A DNA stretch of 64,000 nucleotides from ATX-6F1 sp943369485 (GCA_943369485.1 CALRNH020000007.1:115256-179255); one strand, 5' to 3'. Positions 49,497 through 58,291 are shown, counted from the first letter of the stretch. Made by a program: numbers and translations. The notes: generated by a model not told the origin, from the sequence alone.

Positions 49497-50862
49497 CGAG
49501 CGCCCGCAGCTCCTGGGTCAGAGCTAGCAGAACCTGCTTGGCATCGCCAAACACCATCGAGGTCTGGGGCAGCTCGAACAGGGAGTTGCGGATCCCGGAA
49601 TAGCCCGAGCCCAGGCTGCGCTTGACCACGAACACCGAGCGGGCCTGATCCACCTCCAGCACAGGCATCCCGTACAGGGGGCTGCTGGGGTCGTTCTTGG
49701 CCTGGGGATTCACCACATCGTTGGCCCCCAGGACGATCACCACATCGGTGCGGGGAAACTCGGGGTTGATCACCTCCATCTCGATCAGCTGCTCGTAGGG
49801 CACATCCGCCTCCGCCAGCAGCACGTTCATGTGGCCGGGCATGCGGCCCGCCACCGGGTGGATCGCGTAGCTCACCTCGATGCCGTGCTGCTCCAGCAGC
49901 CGGGCCAGTTCCTTGAGCCCGTGCTGGGCCTGGGCCACCGCCAGGCCATAGCCCGGCACGAACACCACCCGCTCCGCCTGCTCCAGGGTGAGGGCGCACT
50001 CCTCGGCGCTGCAGGAGGTGACGGAGGTGTAGCCCTGGCCGTCGTCATCGCTGGCGGTGGCACCGCCGCCGAGGGCACCACCGAAGAGCACCGAGGTCAG
50101 CGAGCGGTTCATGCCCGTGCACATCACCTGGGTGAGGATCAGCCCGGCCGCCCCCACCATGGCGCCGGCCACGATCAGCAGCTGACTGCCGACCACGAAG
50201 CCCGCCGCCGCCGCTGCGACACCGGAATAGGAATTCAGCAGCGAGATCACCACCGGCATGTCGGCGCCGCCCACGGGCAGGGTGAGCCCAACGCCAAGCA
50301 GCAAGGCCAACACCGTGAGGGCCGGAAGACCGGCTGCCGCACCCTTGAGCACCAGGGCGCCACTAGCCAGACAAAGCACCGCCAGGCTGATGTTGAGCCA
50401 ATGGCGCTGGGGCAGCAGCATCCAGTCGGGGGTCGGCAGCCATCCCTGCAACTTGCCCATCGCCACGATCGAACCGCTGAAGGTGATCGATCCCACCAGC
50501 ACCGAAACCAGCACCGACACCACCCCCAGCAGGCTCAGGGGCGTGGACAGGGCCGAGGCGCCCAGCGCCACCAGCAGCGAGGCCACTCCACCACAACCGT
50601 TGAACAGGGCCACCACCTCCGGCATCGAGGTCATCGGCACCCGGTAGGCCACCACAGCCCCCACGCTGCTGCCCACAGCCAGACCCAGCAGCATCCACGG
50701 CCAGCCGGCCAGGCCCTGGTCGAGCAAGAGGCCCACCACCGCCAGGGCCATCGCCGCCGCCGCCAGGCCATTGGCCCAGCGGGCCGTGCGGATCCTTGAG
50801 AGACCCTTGAGCCCCAGGGCCAGCAGCAGCACGGCCCCCAGATCGATCGCGAGGTGGCTCAT
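49462..50862 (-). CDS. pntB: NAD(P) transhydrogenase subunit beta
   Basis: A 466-residue membrane protein with the PntB layout. The N-terminal membrane domain has about eight or nine helices, including YRVPMTSMPEVVALFNGCGG with the proton-channel residues and VGSITFSGSIVAMGKLQGWL. The C-terminal NADP(H)-binding domain has VVFVPGYGLAVAQAQHGLKE (GxGxxV dinucleotide loop), HPVAGRMPGHMNVLLAEADV and VIVLGANDVVNPQAK. The ATG overlaps the stop of the upstream subunit gene (ATGA). With the two alpha genes it forms the proton-pumping transhydrogenase linking NADH and NADPH pools. Confidence 0.94.
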   Translation of the reverse strand: MSHLAIDLGAVLLLALGLKGLSRIRTARWANGLAAAAMALAVVGLLLDQGLAGWPWMLLGLAVGSSVGAVVAYRVPMTSMPEVVALFNGCGGVASLLVALGASALSTPLSLLGVVSVLVSVLVGSITFSGSIVAMGKLQGWLPTPDWMLLPQRHWLNISLAVLCLASGALVLKGAAAGLPALTVLALLLGVGLTLPVGGADMPVVISLLNSYSGVAAAAAGFVVGSQLLIVAGAMVGAAGLILTQVMCTGMNRSLTSVLFGGALGGGATASDDDGQGYTSVTSCSAEECALTLEQAERVVFVPGYGLAVAQAQHGLKELARLLEQHGIEVSYAIHPVAGRMPGHMNVLLAEADVPYEQLIEMEVINPEFPRTDVVIVLGANDVVNPQAKNDPSSPLYGMPVLEVDQARSVFVVKRSLGSGYSGIRNSLFELPQTSMVFGDAKQVLLALTQELRALGVGKQAVGAAP

Positions 50863-51158
50863 GAGGCCGGCCCCCGACGGCGGAACATCGCCAGCATCCG
50901 ATCGGTCACCAGGAAACCTCCCACCACGTTGAACAGGGCAAACCCCAGCGCCACGGCCCCCACCAGGCGCAGGGCCGGGGTCGTGGCCTGACCGATCAGG
51001 GCCAGGGCCGCCAGCAGGGTGATGCCGCTGATCGCATTCGCCCCCGACATCAAGGGCGTGTGCAAGGTCGGCGGCACCTTGCCGATCAGCTCGAATCCCA
51101 ACAGGCTGCCCAGAAGCAGCACCCAGAGGGCCTCGGAAAGGGAAAACGCTTCGCTCAT
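50859..51158 (-). CDS. pntA2: NAD(P) transhydrogenase subunit alpha, membrane part
   Basis: A 99-residue protein containing the membrane segment of the alpha subunit as a separate gene: EALWVLLLGSLLGFELIGKV, PTLHTPLMSGANAISGITLL (the conserved HTPLMSxTNAISGI-type stretch) and RLVGAVALGFALFNVVGGFL VTDRM-type ending. Splitting of alpha into a soluble and a membrane polypeptide is usual in cyanobacteria. It overlaps its neighbours on both sides by 4 bases, giving one translationally coupled unit. The symbol denotes the second half of alpha. Confidence 0.92.
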   Translation of the reverse strand: MSEAFSLSEALWVLLLGSLLGFELIGKVPPTLHTPLMSGANAISGITLLAALALIGQATTPALRLVGAVALGFALFNVVGGFLVTDRMLAMFRRRGPAS

Positions 51159-52315
51159 GCCGTGGCCTCGGTGCGGGCGGGACGTAGATCGGGGCGCCGG
51201 CAGGCCCCCCCATGGGTGAGCAGGCAGGGGTCCAGCAAGGGATCCTCCGGATCGATGCTGATCGAGCCCTCCTTGAGCATCACCTCCAGCAGGGACACCA
51301 GATTGCGGGCGTAGAGGGCGCTGGCGTGCTGGGGCACCGAAGCTGCCAGATTGCCCGCCCCGATCACCCGCACACCCCCCACCCACTCATCGGCATCGGC
51401 CCGGCTGGCGGCGCAGTTGCCCCCCTGGGCCACCGCGAGGTCCACCACCACAGACCCCGGCCGCATCCCCGCCAACATCTCCTCGGTGATCAGCAGCGGT
51501 GCCGGCCGACCGGGCACCTGGGCCGTGCAGATCACCACATCGGCGTCCTTGAGCTGCTCGGCCAGGATCCGGCGCTGGGCCTCCTGGAACACGGCTCCGG
51601 CCTCACGGGCATAGCCCCCCGCTTCTCCGGGAGCCTCCTCCAGCTGGGGCGGCTCGATGAACCGGGCCCCGAGCGATTCCACCTGTTCCCGGGCGGCGGG
51701 GCGCACATCACTGACCCTGACCACCGCTCCCAGCCGTCGGGCCGTGGCCACCGCCTGCAGGCCGGCCACGCCGGCACCCAGCACGACCACCTTGGCGGGC
51801 TGCACCGTTCCTGCCGCCGTCATCAGCATCGGAAAGAAGCGATCCAGGGCGGCGGCCGCCAGCAGCACAGCCTTGTAGCCGGCGATGTTGGCCTGGGAGG
51901 AAAGCACATCCATGGCCTGGGCCCGGCTGATCCGTGGCAGCAGCTCCAGGGCCAGGGACGACACGCGGCCCTGCTCAAGCTGGTCGATCAGGGCATGGTT
52001 GCGGTAGGGATCCAGCAGACCCAGCACCAGGCTGCCCGCCGGCAGGGCCTCCAGCCGGCCATCCCCCCCCTCCGAGCTCAGCAGCGGTGCCTGGACAGAC
52101 AGAACCACATCGGCCTGGCGCCAGCGCTCGAGACTCTCGGAGGTGGCGAACACCTCCGCCCCCGCCTCGTCAAAGGCCGCATCGCTGAAGCCCGCCGCCC
52201 GGCCGGCCTCGGCTTCGATCCAGACCCGTGCGCCCCGTGCCAGCAGGCGCTTGACGGTCTCAGGAGTGGCCGCCACCCGGGTCTCCCCGGAGCGCCGCTC
52301 CCGCGGAACCAACAC
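51155..52315 (-). CDS. pntA1: NAD(P) transhydrogenase subunit alpha, soluble NAD(H)-binding part
   Basis: About 386 residues. VLVPRERRSGETRVAATPET is the family's opening motif, so the GTG in front of it is taken as start; a TTG 16 codons upstream is possible. DVLSSQANIAGYKAVLLAAA, AKVVVLGAGVAGLQAVATAR (Rossmann loop), VRVSDVRPAAREQVESLGAR and VICTAQVPGRPAPLLITEEM follow. VVDLAVAQGGNC is the closing substrate-site motif. It forms the peripheral NAD(H)-binding domain of the transhydrogenase. Confidence 0.92.
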   Translation of the reverse strand: MLVPRERRSGETRVAATPETVKRLLARGARVWIEAEAGRAAGFSDAAFDEAGAEVFATSESLERWRQADVVLSVQAPLLSSEGGDGRLEALPAGSLVLGLLDPYRNHALIDQLEQGRVSSLALELLPRISRAQAMDVLSSQANIAGYKAVLLAAAALDRFFPMLMTAAGTVQPAKVVVLGAGVAGLQAVATARRLGAVVRVSDVRPAAREQVESLGARFIEPPQLEEAPGEAGGYAREAGAVFQEAQRRILAEQLKDADVVICTAQVPGRPAPLLITEEMLAGMRPGSVVVDLAVAQGGNCAASRADADEWVGGVRVIGAGNLAASVPQHASALYARNLVSLLEVMLKEGSISIDPEDPLLDPCLLTHGGACRRPDLRPARTEATA

Positions 52316-52457
52316 AGTCGTCAAAGCAGCTTCGCTGATGGGTCTTGTCTCAGTGATCGACAATCCCAGCGCCCCTGGCAGCGACCCGGGCGGCTTTGTG
52401 CGCAGTCCGGCACACAATCCGGCCTCCAATCGGCCCCAGGCGCCCCCCCAGGCGGCC

Positions 52458-53123
52458 TCAGGCGGTCTGGAGCCAGCTGCGCAGCTCCTGCCGCGGCACG
52501 CTCTCGCCGCTGGTGATTTCGATGATCCGCCCGATCGCCGCGGCATCGTCCAGGGCATCGAGCGTCACCCGGGCCACCAGGCGCCGGGGAATGCTGTCGC
52601 TCTCTTGCTGGTCCGGGCCGGAGAAGCGGATGCCCTGGGCCTCCAGGTTCTCCTCGCGCTCGTTCAGGCCGCCAGGGCGAATCACCGTCCAATCGAGGCC
52701 GCTCTCGGCCAGCCAGCGCTCCCCCAGCCCCTTCCAGAGCAGGATCAGGCCAAACAAGTTGAGCGGGTGGAGCAGCCTGCCGCTGCAGAGCGAGCTCACC
52801 AGCACCAGCCGGCGCACGCCTGCAGCCCGGCAGGCCTCGGCCTGGGCCCGCACCAGCAGGGCATCCACCCGCATGGGGCCGGTGAGGTCGATCGAGGGGC
52901 GGGCGCCGGTGGCGATCACCAGGGCGTCGACCCCGTGGAGGGCCGCCCGCAGGGCCGGGCCATCCCCGAGCTCCAGCCGCACCACCTCGGCACCCTCAAG
53001 ACCCTCGGGCAGCTCGGAGTCGGGGCGCACAATCGCCCGCACCGACCAGCCGCGCCCCAGGGCCTCCTGCACCACGCGCCAGCCGGTCTTGCCGGAGGCC
53101 CCGCTCACCGCCAACAAACCCAT
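52458..53123 (-). CDS. NAD(P)H-binding atypical SDR
   Basis: A 221-residue protein of the atypical SDR (NAD_binding_10/YwnB-like) family. LLAVSGASGKTGWRVVQEAL has the GASGxTG cofactor loop, ALVIATGARPSIDLTGP and RRLVLVSSLCSGRLLHPLNL follow, and SGLDWTVIRPGGLNER is the conserved WTxxRPGGL. It lacks the classical YxxxK as a catalytic pair. Related cyanobacterial and plastid proteins are linked to chlorophyll or thylakoid processes, but the specific function is unknown. It shares the strand with the pnt genes, 142 bp upstream of them. Confidence 0.8.
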   Translation of the reverse strand: MGLLAVSGASGKTGWRVVQEALGRGWSVRAIVRPDSELPEGLEGAEVVRLELGDGPALRAALHGVDALVIATGARPSIDLTGPMRVDALLVRAQAEACRAAGVRRLVLVSSLCSGRLLHPLNLFGLILLWKGLGERWLAESGLDWTVIRPGGLNEREENLEAQGIRFSGPDQQESDSIPRRLVARVTLDALDDAAAIGRIIEITSGESVPRQELRSWLQTA

Positions 53124-53184
53124 CGCAACGCCCTGGCTTACCCAACTGTTCTAGGCAGGTTGGCGATGCCGACACAATGGCGCC

Positions 53185-54654
53185 ATGTCGGCCCCCTCCT
53201 TTGATCTGGGCGCGGCGCGGCCCGCCCCCGGGGCCCCGCCCCCCCTGCGGCCGCGCCAGTGGCAGAGCCAGCTGATCCAGCTCCTGCGCCGGCGCCTGGA
53301 GCGCCCCGAGCCCAGCGGCCACGACGTGCTGATCCACGCCGGCCCCGGCGCCGGCAAGACCCTGGGCGCCCTGCTGGGCTTCCAGCGCCTGCATCACGAG
53401 GGACGCCTGAGCCATTTCCTGGTCTTCTGCCACCGCAGCTCGATCGCCACCCAGTGGCACGGTGCCGCCGACCGCCTCGGCCTGCGGCTGCGGGACTGGG
53501 ACCCGGACCACCCCGAAGGACTGGCGCCCAGGGCAGGGGGCGAACCCTGGCAGGGGCTGCTGCTCACCTATCAGGGGGCGGGCCGCCACCGCCTCGCCCT
53601 GAAACAGGCCCTGGCGGGGGCCGGGATCGGGAGGCTGCTGGCGATCGCCGATGAGGTGCACCACCTGGGGGTCGATCCTGAGGAACCGGACGCCAGCGCC
53701 TGGGGCCATGCCTTCACCAGCCTCACCGAACCTGCCGCCCTGCGCCTGGGGCTCACCGGCACACCCTTCCGCGCCGACAACCTGGCCTTCTGCGCCGCCC
53801 GCCGGGTTCCGGTGATGGAGCAGGGCCAGACCGCCTGGCGGATCGAGCCCGACCTGAGCGTGGAGCCGCGGCAACTGATCGTGGCCGGCGACGTGCGTCC
53901 ACTCGAGTTCCGCTTCCAGGACGGCTGGGTGGACCACGGACGAGCGGGGGCGGCCAGCGGCGAACTGGAAGGCTCCCCGCTTTCAGCCGAAACCCGCGAG
54001 AGCTGGCGCGCCCGCAATCTGCGACGGGCGATCCGGCTCGGGGATGCCAGCAGCATCGCCCTGCGGCTGCTGCTCAACGCCCGCGGGCGCCTGGAGCACG
54101 TTCGCCAGGAGCACCCCCAGGCCGGTGGACTGGTGATCGCCCGCAACATTGCCCACGCCCGCCGCCTCACAGGCCTCCTGGAGGAGGAAGGTGACCGGGT
54201 GCTGCTGGTGCACTCCCAGGACCCGGAGGCCCCCCAGCGGCTGGCGGCCTTCCAGGCGGGGGAGGCCGATTGGCTGGTGAGCATTGACATGTGCGCCGAG
54301 GGTTTCGATGCCCCGCGGCTACGGGTGGTGGCGTACCTGACCACCGTGGTGACCCGCAGCCGTTTCGTGCAGGCGATCACCCGGGCCGTGCGCATGGACG
54401 GCAGCCGCTCGCCGCTTGAGCCGATTCCGCGCCAGCCCTCTTACGTCTATGCCCCGGCCGATCCGTTGCTGATCGGCTACGCCCGCGGCTGGTCGCTGGT
54501 GGAGCCCTACCTGGTGCGCAGCCGCCCCCTGCCGGAGCAGCCCTGCGCCGGAGGAGCCTCGGCGCAGGGTCTGCCGCTGCAGGCCCTGGCGGACCGGGCG
54601 GGGGCGGAATTGCGGCTGGGGGGACCCCACTTACCGGCTTTCCTGCAGTCCTGA
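53185..54654 (+). CDS. Superfamily 2 DEAD/DEAH-type helicase
   Basis: A 489-residue SF2 helicase. The first RecA-like domain has LRPRQWQSQLIQLL (Q-like motif), DVLIHAGPGAGKTLGALLGF (Walker A), LLAIADEVHHLG (DEVH box, Walker B) and ALRLGLTGTPFRADN (motif III, TGTP). The second has AGGLVIARNIAHARRLTGLL, DWLVSIDMCAEGFDAPRLRV (motif V) and FVQAITRAVRMD (motif VI, QxxxRxxR). It resembles restriction/repair-type helicases such as UvrB- or RadD-like proteins. Biological role unknown; probably nucleic-acid unwinding in repair. Confidence 0.85.
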   Translation: MSAPSFDLGAARPAPGAPPPLRPRQWQSQLIQLLRRRLERPEPSGHDVLIHAGPGAGKTLGALLGFQRLHHEGRLSHFLVFCHRSSIATQWHGAADRLGLRLRDWDPDHPEGLAPRAGGEPWQGLLLTYQGAGRHRLALKQALAGAGIGRLLAIADEVHHLGVDPEEPDASAWGHAFTSLTEPAALRLGLTGTPFRADNLAFCAARRVPVMEQGQTAWRIEPDLSVEPRQLIVAGDVRPLEFRFQDGWVDHGRAGAASGELEGSPLSAETRESWRARNLRRAIRLGDASSIALRLLLNARGRLEHVRQEHPQAGGLVIARNIAHARRLTGLLEEEGDRVLLVHSQDPEAPQRLAAFQAGEADWLVSIDMCAEGFDAPRLRVVAYLTTVVTRSRFVQAITRAVRMDGSRSPLEPIPRQPSYVYAPADPLLIGYARGWSLVEPYLVRSRPLPEQPCAGGASAQGLPLQALADRAGAELRLGGPHLPAFLQS

Positions 54655-54676
54655 TTACATTCCAATAGCGAAAAAA

Positions 54677-55000
54677 ATGCGACGTTCTGCGTACCAACGC
54701 CCCAATCGCCCCATGGACGACCAGCGTGGTGCCAGCTCAGAGGGACCCATGAACGGCTCCGCCTACCGACGGCTCACCGTGGCGGTGAACTGGGCGATGG
54801 CCCGAATCGGCACCCTCGACGCCAGCGATCGCTTCGAGGACAGCTACGCCATCACCCAGGAGTTCGCCGAATGGCTGCTGTGCCTCGAGGAGCAACCCGA
54901 GCACCTGGCCTCCACGGTGCAGATGGTGCCCCGAAATCCTGGAAAATCGGGCCCCACGCCAACCGACCCACGCCAGCAGGACGGCCTACTGGAGATCTGA
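54677..55000 (+). CDS. Small conserved hypothetical protein
   Basis: Up to 107 residues; the conserved-looking part starts at the internal MNGSAYRRLTVAVNWAMARI and includes FEDSYAITQEFAEWLLCLEE. The ATG at 54749 may be the true start. Helical, soluble, no motif known to me. It follows the helicase gene by 22 bases in the same direction. Function unknown. Confidence 0.5.
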   Translation: MRRSAYQRPNRPMDDQRGASSEGPMNGSAYRRLTVAVNWAMARIGTLDASDRFEDSYAITQEFAEWLLCLEEQPEHLASTVQMVPRNPGKSGPTPTDPRQQDGLLEI

Positions 55001-55084
55001 GCTCACCCTCTCACCACTGAGCCCCTGGCGCCCCGGCCCTGCCAGGGGTTGCACGGATCAATGGGTAGCGGGACGTCTGGTTTG

Positions 55085-55124
55085 CAGGATGGATGCTCCG
55101 CAGGATGGATGCTCCGCGGGATGG
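55085..55124. repeat. Short tandem repeat
   Basis: Two perfect 16-base copies of CAGGATGGATGCTCCG followed by a partial third. It lies in the 238-base gap upstream of the thioredoxin reductase gene and may be neutral or affect local DNA structure. No protein-coding role. Confidence 0.75.
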
Positions 55125-55238
55125 CTGGTCTGCGGGTCAGCTGGCCTTGGAATCAGCCGATCAACGGACCGCCGGCCAGCTGAACAGCGATCAGGCCGAA
55201 CCCCCTAAGCTCAACTCATAGTCAGTTCACATAAGCCG

Positions 55239-56684
55239 ATGGCCCCCGACGCCCAGACCCCGGCGGCCACCTCTGCGGCGGCGAACGCCTTGCCGGCCAA
55301 GGCTCCGGAGAACACCGACGCGATCAGCAACGGCGTCGAGAACCTCGTGATCGTCGGCTCCGGACCCGCCGGCTACACCGCGGCCATCTATGCCGCCCGG
55401 GCCAACCTCGCCCCCCTGGTGATCACGGGCTTCCAGGCCGGTGGCATCGCCGGTGGCCAACTGATGACCACCACCCACGTGGAGAACTTCCCCGGGTTCC
55501 CTGACGGGATCCTCGGGCCCGATCTCATGGACCGGATCAAGGCCCAGGCCCTGCGCTGGGGCTCCCGTCTGCTGGAGGCGGACGCCGACGCCATCGACCT
55601 CTCGGAACGCCCCTTCCGCCTGAAGGTGGATGGCCACGAGATCCGTACCCAAGCCCTGATTCTCGCCACCGGCGCCAGCGCCAACCGCCTGCACCTCCCC
55701 AGCGAAGCCCGCCTCTGGAGCGCCGGCATCAGTGCCTGCGCCATCTGTGACGGGGCCACTCCCCAGTTCCGCGACGCTGAACTGGCGGTCGTGGGGGGCG
55801 GTGATTCCGCCTGTGAGGAGGCCGTCTACCTCACCAAATACGGCAGCCACGTGCACCTGATCGTGCGCTCCGATCGCCTGCGGGCCAGCGCCGCCATGGC
55901 CGACCGGGTGCTGGCCAACCCGGCGATCACCGTGCACTGGCACAGCGAGCCGGTGGATGCCCTGGGGGAGGAATGGCTCACCGGCCTCAGCCTGCGGGAC
56001 CGCCTCAGCGGCGAAACCCGCGTCCTGGCCGTGCGCGGCCTCTTCTACGCCATCGGTCACACCCCCAACACCGCCTTGGTGCGAGACCAGCTGCAGCTGG
56101 ACGAGCGGGGCTATGTGGTGGTCCAGCCCGGTCAGCCCACCACGAGTGTGGAAGGGGTGTACGCCGCCGGTGACGTGGCCGATGCGGAGTGGCGCCAGGG
56201 CGTCACCGCCGCCGGCAGCGGCTGCCAGGCGGCCCTGGCGGCCGAGCGCTGGCTCAGCCACCACGAACTGGCCGTCACCGTGAGCCGGGCGGCGGTGGAC
56301 CCCGCCCCCGCCGATCAGCCGGCCCCCACCGCCACCAGCGACGCCGAGAACTTCGATCCGGGAGCCCGCTGGCAAAAAGGCAGTTTTGCCCTGCGCAAGC
56401 TCTACCACGACAGCGCCAGGCCGCTTCTGGTGGTCTACACCTCCCCGAGCTGCGGCCCCTGCCACGTGCTCAAGCCCCAGCTCAAGCGGGTGCTCGAAGA
56501 GCTGGGCGACGCCGCCCAGGGGGTGGAAATCGACATCGAGGCCGAACCGGCCATCGCCCAGCAGGCCGGCGTGAGCGGCACCCCCACGGTGCAACTTTTT
56601 GCCGGCAAGGAACTCAAGCAGCAGTGGAAAGGGGTCAAGCAGCGCAGTGAATTCCGCAGCGCCATCGAGGCCTGCCTGGCCTGA
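55239..56684 (+). CDS. ntrC: NADPH-thioredoxin reductase fused to thioredoxin (NTRC)
   Basis: A 481-residue two-domain redox enzyme. The reductase part has NLVIVGSGPAGYTAAIYAAR (FAD site), SACAICDGATPQF with the CxxC pair at 167 and 170, and AVVGGGDSACEEAVYLTKYG (NADPH site). After a linker (about 348-378) comes a thioredoxin domain with TSPSCGPCHVLKPQLKR, where C405 and C408 form the CGPC active site. In plastids and cyanobacteria this NTRC fusion reduces 2-Cys peroxiredoxin and regulates metabolism. A non-conserved Ala-rich 35-residue N-terminus precedes the first domain. The symbol follows plant usage and is unrelated to the nitrogen regulator NtrC. Confidence 0.94.
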   Translation: MAPDAQTPAATSAAANALPAKAPENTDAISNGVENLVIVGSGPAGYTAAIYAARANLAPLVITGFQAGGIAGGQLMTTTHVENFPGFPDGILGPDLMDRIKAQALRWGSRLLEADADAIDLSERPFRLKVDGHEIRTQALILATGASANRLHLPSEARLWSAGISACAICDGATPQFRDAELAVVGGGDSACEEAVYLTKYGSHVHLIVRSDRLRASAAMADRVLANPAITVHWHSEPVDALGEEWLTGLSLRDRLSGETRVLAVRGLFYAIGHTPNTALVRDQLQLDERGYVVVQPGQPTTSVEGVYAAGDVADAEWRQGVTAAGSGCQAALAAERWLSHHELAVTVSRAAVDPAPADQPAPTATSDAENFDPGARWQKGSFALRKLYHDSARPLLVVYTSPSCGPCHVLKPQLKRVLEELGDAAQGVEIDIEAEPAIAQQAGVSGTPTVQLFAGKELKQQWKGVKQRSEFRSAIEACLA

Positions 56685-56696
56685 GCGCTCGCTCAG
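56681..56696. terminator. Possible hairpin between convergent genes
   Basis: CTGAGCG-CT-CGCTCAG, a 7-base stem that spans both stop codons of the convergent NTRC and IF-1-like genes. No T-tract follows on either side, so a terminator role is uncertain. Confidence 0.25.
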
Positions 56697-56962
56697 CGCC
56701 GCCTGGGTCCACCGGGGCGGTTCCCACCGGGGCGCGGGCCGCCGGCACTGGCGTTGCGTTCCCGGTAGGTGATGCGGCCGCGGGTGAGGTCGTAGGGGCT
56801 GATCTCCACCAAGACCTTGTCGCCGGCCAGCAGCTTGATGCGGAACTTGGTGAGCTTGCCGGCGGCGCGGCAGAGGCACTGGTGACCTGCCGGCTGCTCC
56901 AACGTGACCAGGTAGAACCCGTTCCCCTGTTCCTTCTCGATCACGCCGGAAGTCTCGATCAT
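56693..56962 (-). CDS. infA: IF-1-like S1-domain protein with C-terminal extension
   Basis: An 89-residue OB-fold protein. LLAGDKVLVEISPYDLTRGR then ITYRERN is the unmistakable C-terminal half of translation initiation factor IF-1, and IETSGVIEKEQGNGFYLVTL is the first strand pair. The middle (AGHQCLCRAAGKLTKFRIKL) is diverged from canonical IF-1, and about 17 extra Gly/Arg/Pro residues follow the usual end (GGPRPGGNRPGGPRRR). Canonical IF-1 has about 72 residues and usually lies in a ribosomal-protein operon; this gene is alone. It may be a second, specialised IF-1-like RNA-binding protein. Confidence 0.82.
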   Translation of the reverse strand: MIETSGVIEKEQGNGFYLVTLEQPAGHQCLCRAAGKLTKFRIKLLAGDKVLVEISPYDLTRGRITYRERNASAGGPRPGGNRPGGPRRR

Positions 56963-57051
56963 GCGGTGCTGCTGGTGAAAGTCCGTCAGTGATTTCAGCT
57001 TAGTTGTCACCCCTGCGGGCCTAGGGTCCGGCCACCCGCACCTCCACGCCC

Positions 57052-57153
57052 GTGATCGTTCCGCCCCTGAGCATGGACCTGGGCCTGCTGTTGATTTCGA
57101 TCGGGGCGGTGAACCTCTGGAAGGCCCGCGCTGGCCTGGGCAAGCGCAGCTGA
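57052..57153 (+). CDS. Possible very small membrane protein
   Basis: A 33-codon frame from GTG, or 26 codons from the ATG at 57073, encoding MDLGLLLISIGAVNLWKARA and GLGKRS. One short hydrophobic helix followed by a basic tail is typical of small membrane proteins. It lies in the 454-base gap between the IF-1-like gene and the pseudouridine synthase gene, which holds no other credible gene. Evidence is composition only. Confidence 0.3.
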   Translation: MIVPPLSMDLGLLLISIGAVNLWKARAGLGKRS

Positions 57154-57416
57154 ATCCAGCCCGCAGCCAACCGCCAGAGGCCATGGCAGGCTGATCGAAA
57201 TTCCCCGCTGGGCTCCATGTCCCACCTCTCCCTGCCTGCCTTCTCGGCCCTGATGGCCGCCGAGCGGCAGCTCCAGGGAACGGGGAGCCAGCCCACCTTG
57301 CTTCCCCATCAGGCGAGCGGCCCGGGCGAATTCAAGGCTGAACTCCTGTTGCGCCTCGGCAGCTGGGGGAATGCGCGGCGATCGTCCTTCGGCCTCTCGG
57401 GCGTCGACTGAGCCCC

Positions 57417-58079
57417 ATGGCGCCGCCGAAGGGCCCGCCCGGGCCACCCACCACCCTGCTGTTCCACAAGCCCTACGGGGTACTCAGCCAGTTCAGCCCC
57501 GAACCTGGCAGCGCCTGGGGGGTCCTGGCGGAGCACATCCCCGTTGCCGGTGTCTACGCCGCCGGCCGTCTCGATGCCGACAGTGAAGGGCTGCTGCTGC
57601 TCACCACGGACGGGAAGCTGCAGCAACGACTCACCGACCCCCGCTGGGGCCACTGGCGCCGTTACTGGGTGCAGGTGGAAGGCACCCCCAGCCCGGAGGC
57701 GCTTGAGCCGCTGCGGCAGGGGGTGCTGGTGCAGGGCCGCCTGACCCTGCCGGCCCGGGTCGAGCGGCTGGAGGAGCCCGATTGGCCGGCACGCACCCCA
57801 GCGATTCGCCATCGCCTGCATGTGCCCACCGCCTGGCTGCAGATCGAACTGCGGGAGGGGCGCAACCGCCAGGTGCGGCGGATGACCGCCGCCGTGGGTC
57901 TGCCCACCCTGCGGTTGATCCGGGTGGGCATCGATCTGATGGATGGCGGCCCCGTGCTGGATCTCTCAGGCCTGGGCCCCGGCCTATGGCGGGGTGTGAC
58001 GCCGCAAGAGGCCAAGCGGCTGAGGAGCCTGACCAACCAGGCGCCGCTCTCGGGAGCCTGGGCGAAGCGGAGGCCCTAG
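57417..58079 (+). CDS. rluE: 23S rRNA pseudouridine synthase, RluE/RsuA family
   Basis: A 220-residue protein of the RsuA/RluB/E/F branch. TTLLFHKPYGVLSQFSPEPG is motif I (KPxGxLSQ), VYAAGRLDADSEGLLLLTTD carries the catalytic Asp in GRLDxxSEGLLLLT, and AWLQIELREGRNRQVRRMTA and LPTLRLIRVGIDLM are motifs II and III. It lacks an N-terminal S4 domain, as RluE does, and so most likely isomerises a uridine near position 2457 of 23S rRNA. Its stop is 3 bases inside the convergent small gene. Confidence 0.87.
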   Translation: MAPPKGPPGPPTTLLFHKPYGVLSQFSPEPGSAWGVLAEHIPVAGVYAAGRLDADSEGLLLLTTDGKLQQRLTDPRWGHWRRYWVQVEGTPSPEALEPLRQGVLVQGRLTLPARVERLEEPDWPARTPAIRHRLHVPTAWLQIELREGRNRQVRRMTAAVGLPTLRLIRVGIDLMDGGPVLDLSGLGPGLWRGVTPQEAKRLRSLTNQAPLSGAWAKRRP

Positions 58080-58291
58080 ACCAGCACCTGCTGCAGTTCG
58101 CGCGCGGTCTGCAGTTGGCCGTAGTAGTAGTTCGCCCTGGCCCGTCGGTCCTGATCCTCGAGGCTGTCGAGGGCATCAAATCCCAGGCTCACCCAGAGCT
58201 CATGGCCGCAGGCGCGGTTGATCTCATCGATCGCCTCCTGCTCCAGGTTGAGCAAACGGCGCTGCAGATTCTTCACCTGGGCGATCGACAT
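58076..58291 (-). CDS. Small conserved hypothetical protein
   Basis: 71 residues from MSIAQVKNLQRRLLNLEQEA; a further ATG five codons upstream is possible. The chain is helical (EAIDEINRACGHELWVSLGF, RARANYYYGQLQTARELQQV). No membrane segment or motif known to me. Length and composition suggest a cyanobacterial conserved small protein; it ends convergently with rluE with a 4-base overlap. Function unknown. Confidence 0.6.
   Translation of the reverse strand: MSIAQVKNLQRRLLNLEQEAIDEINRACGHELWVSLGFDALDSLEDQDRRARANYYYGQLQTARELQQVLV

Noticed and set aside
55227..56879. A long minus-strand frame opposite the NTRC gene
   Set aside because: It lacks any motif and mirrors the GC-rich coding strand, which encodes an unmistakable reductase-thioredoxin fusion.
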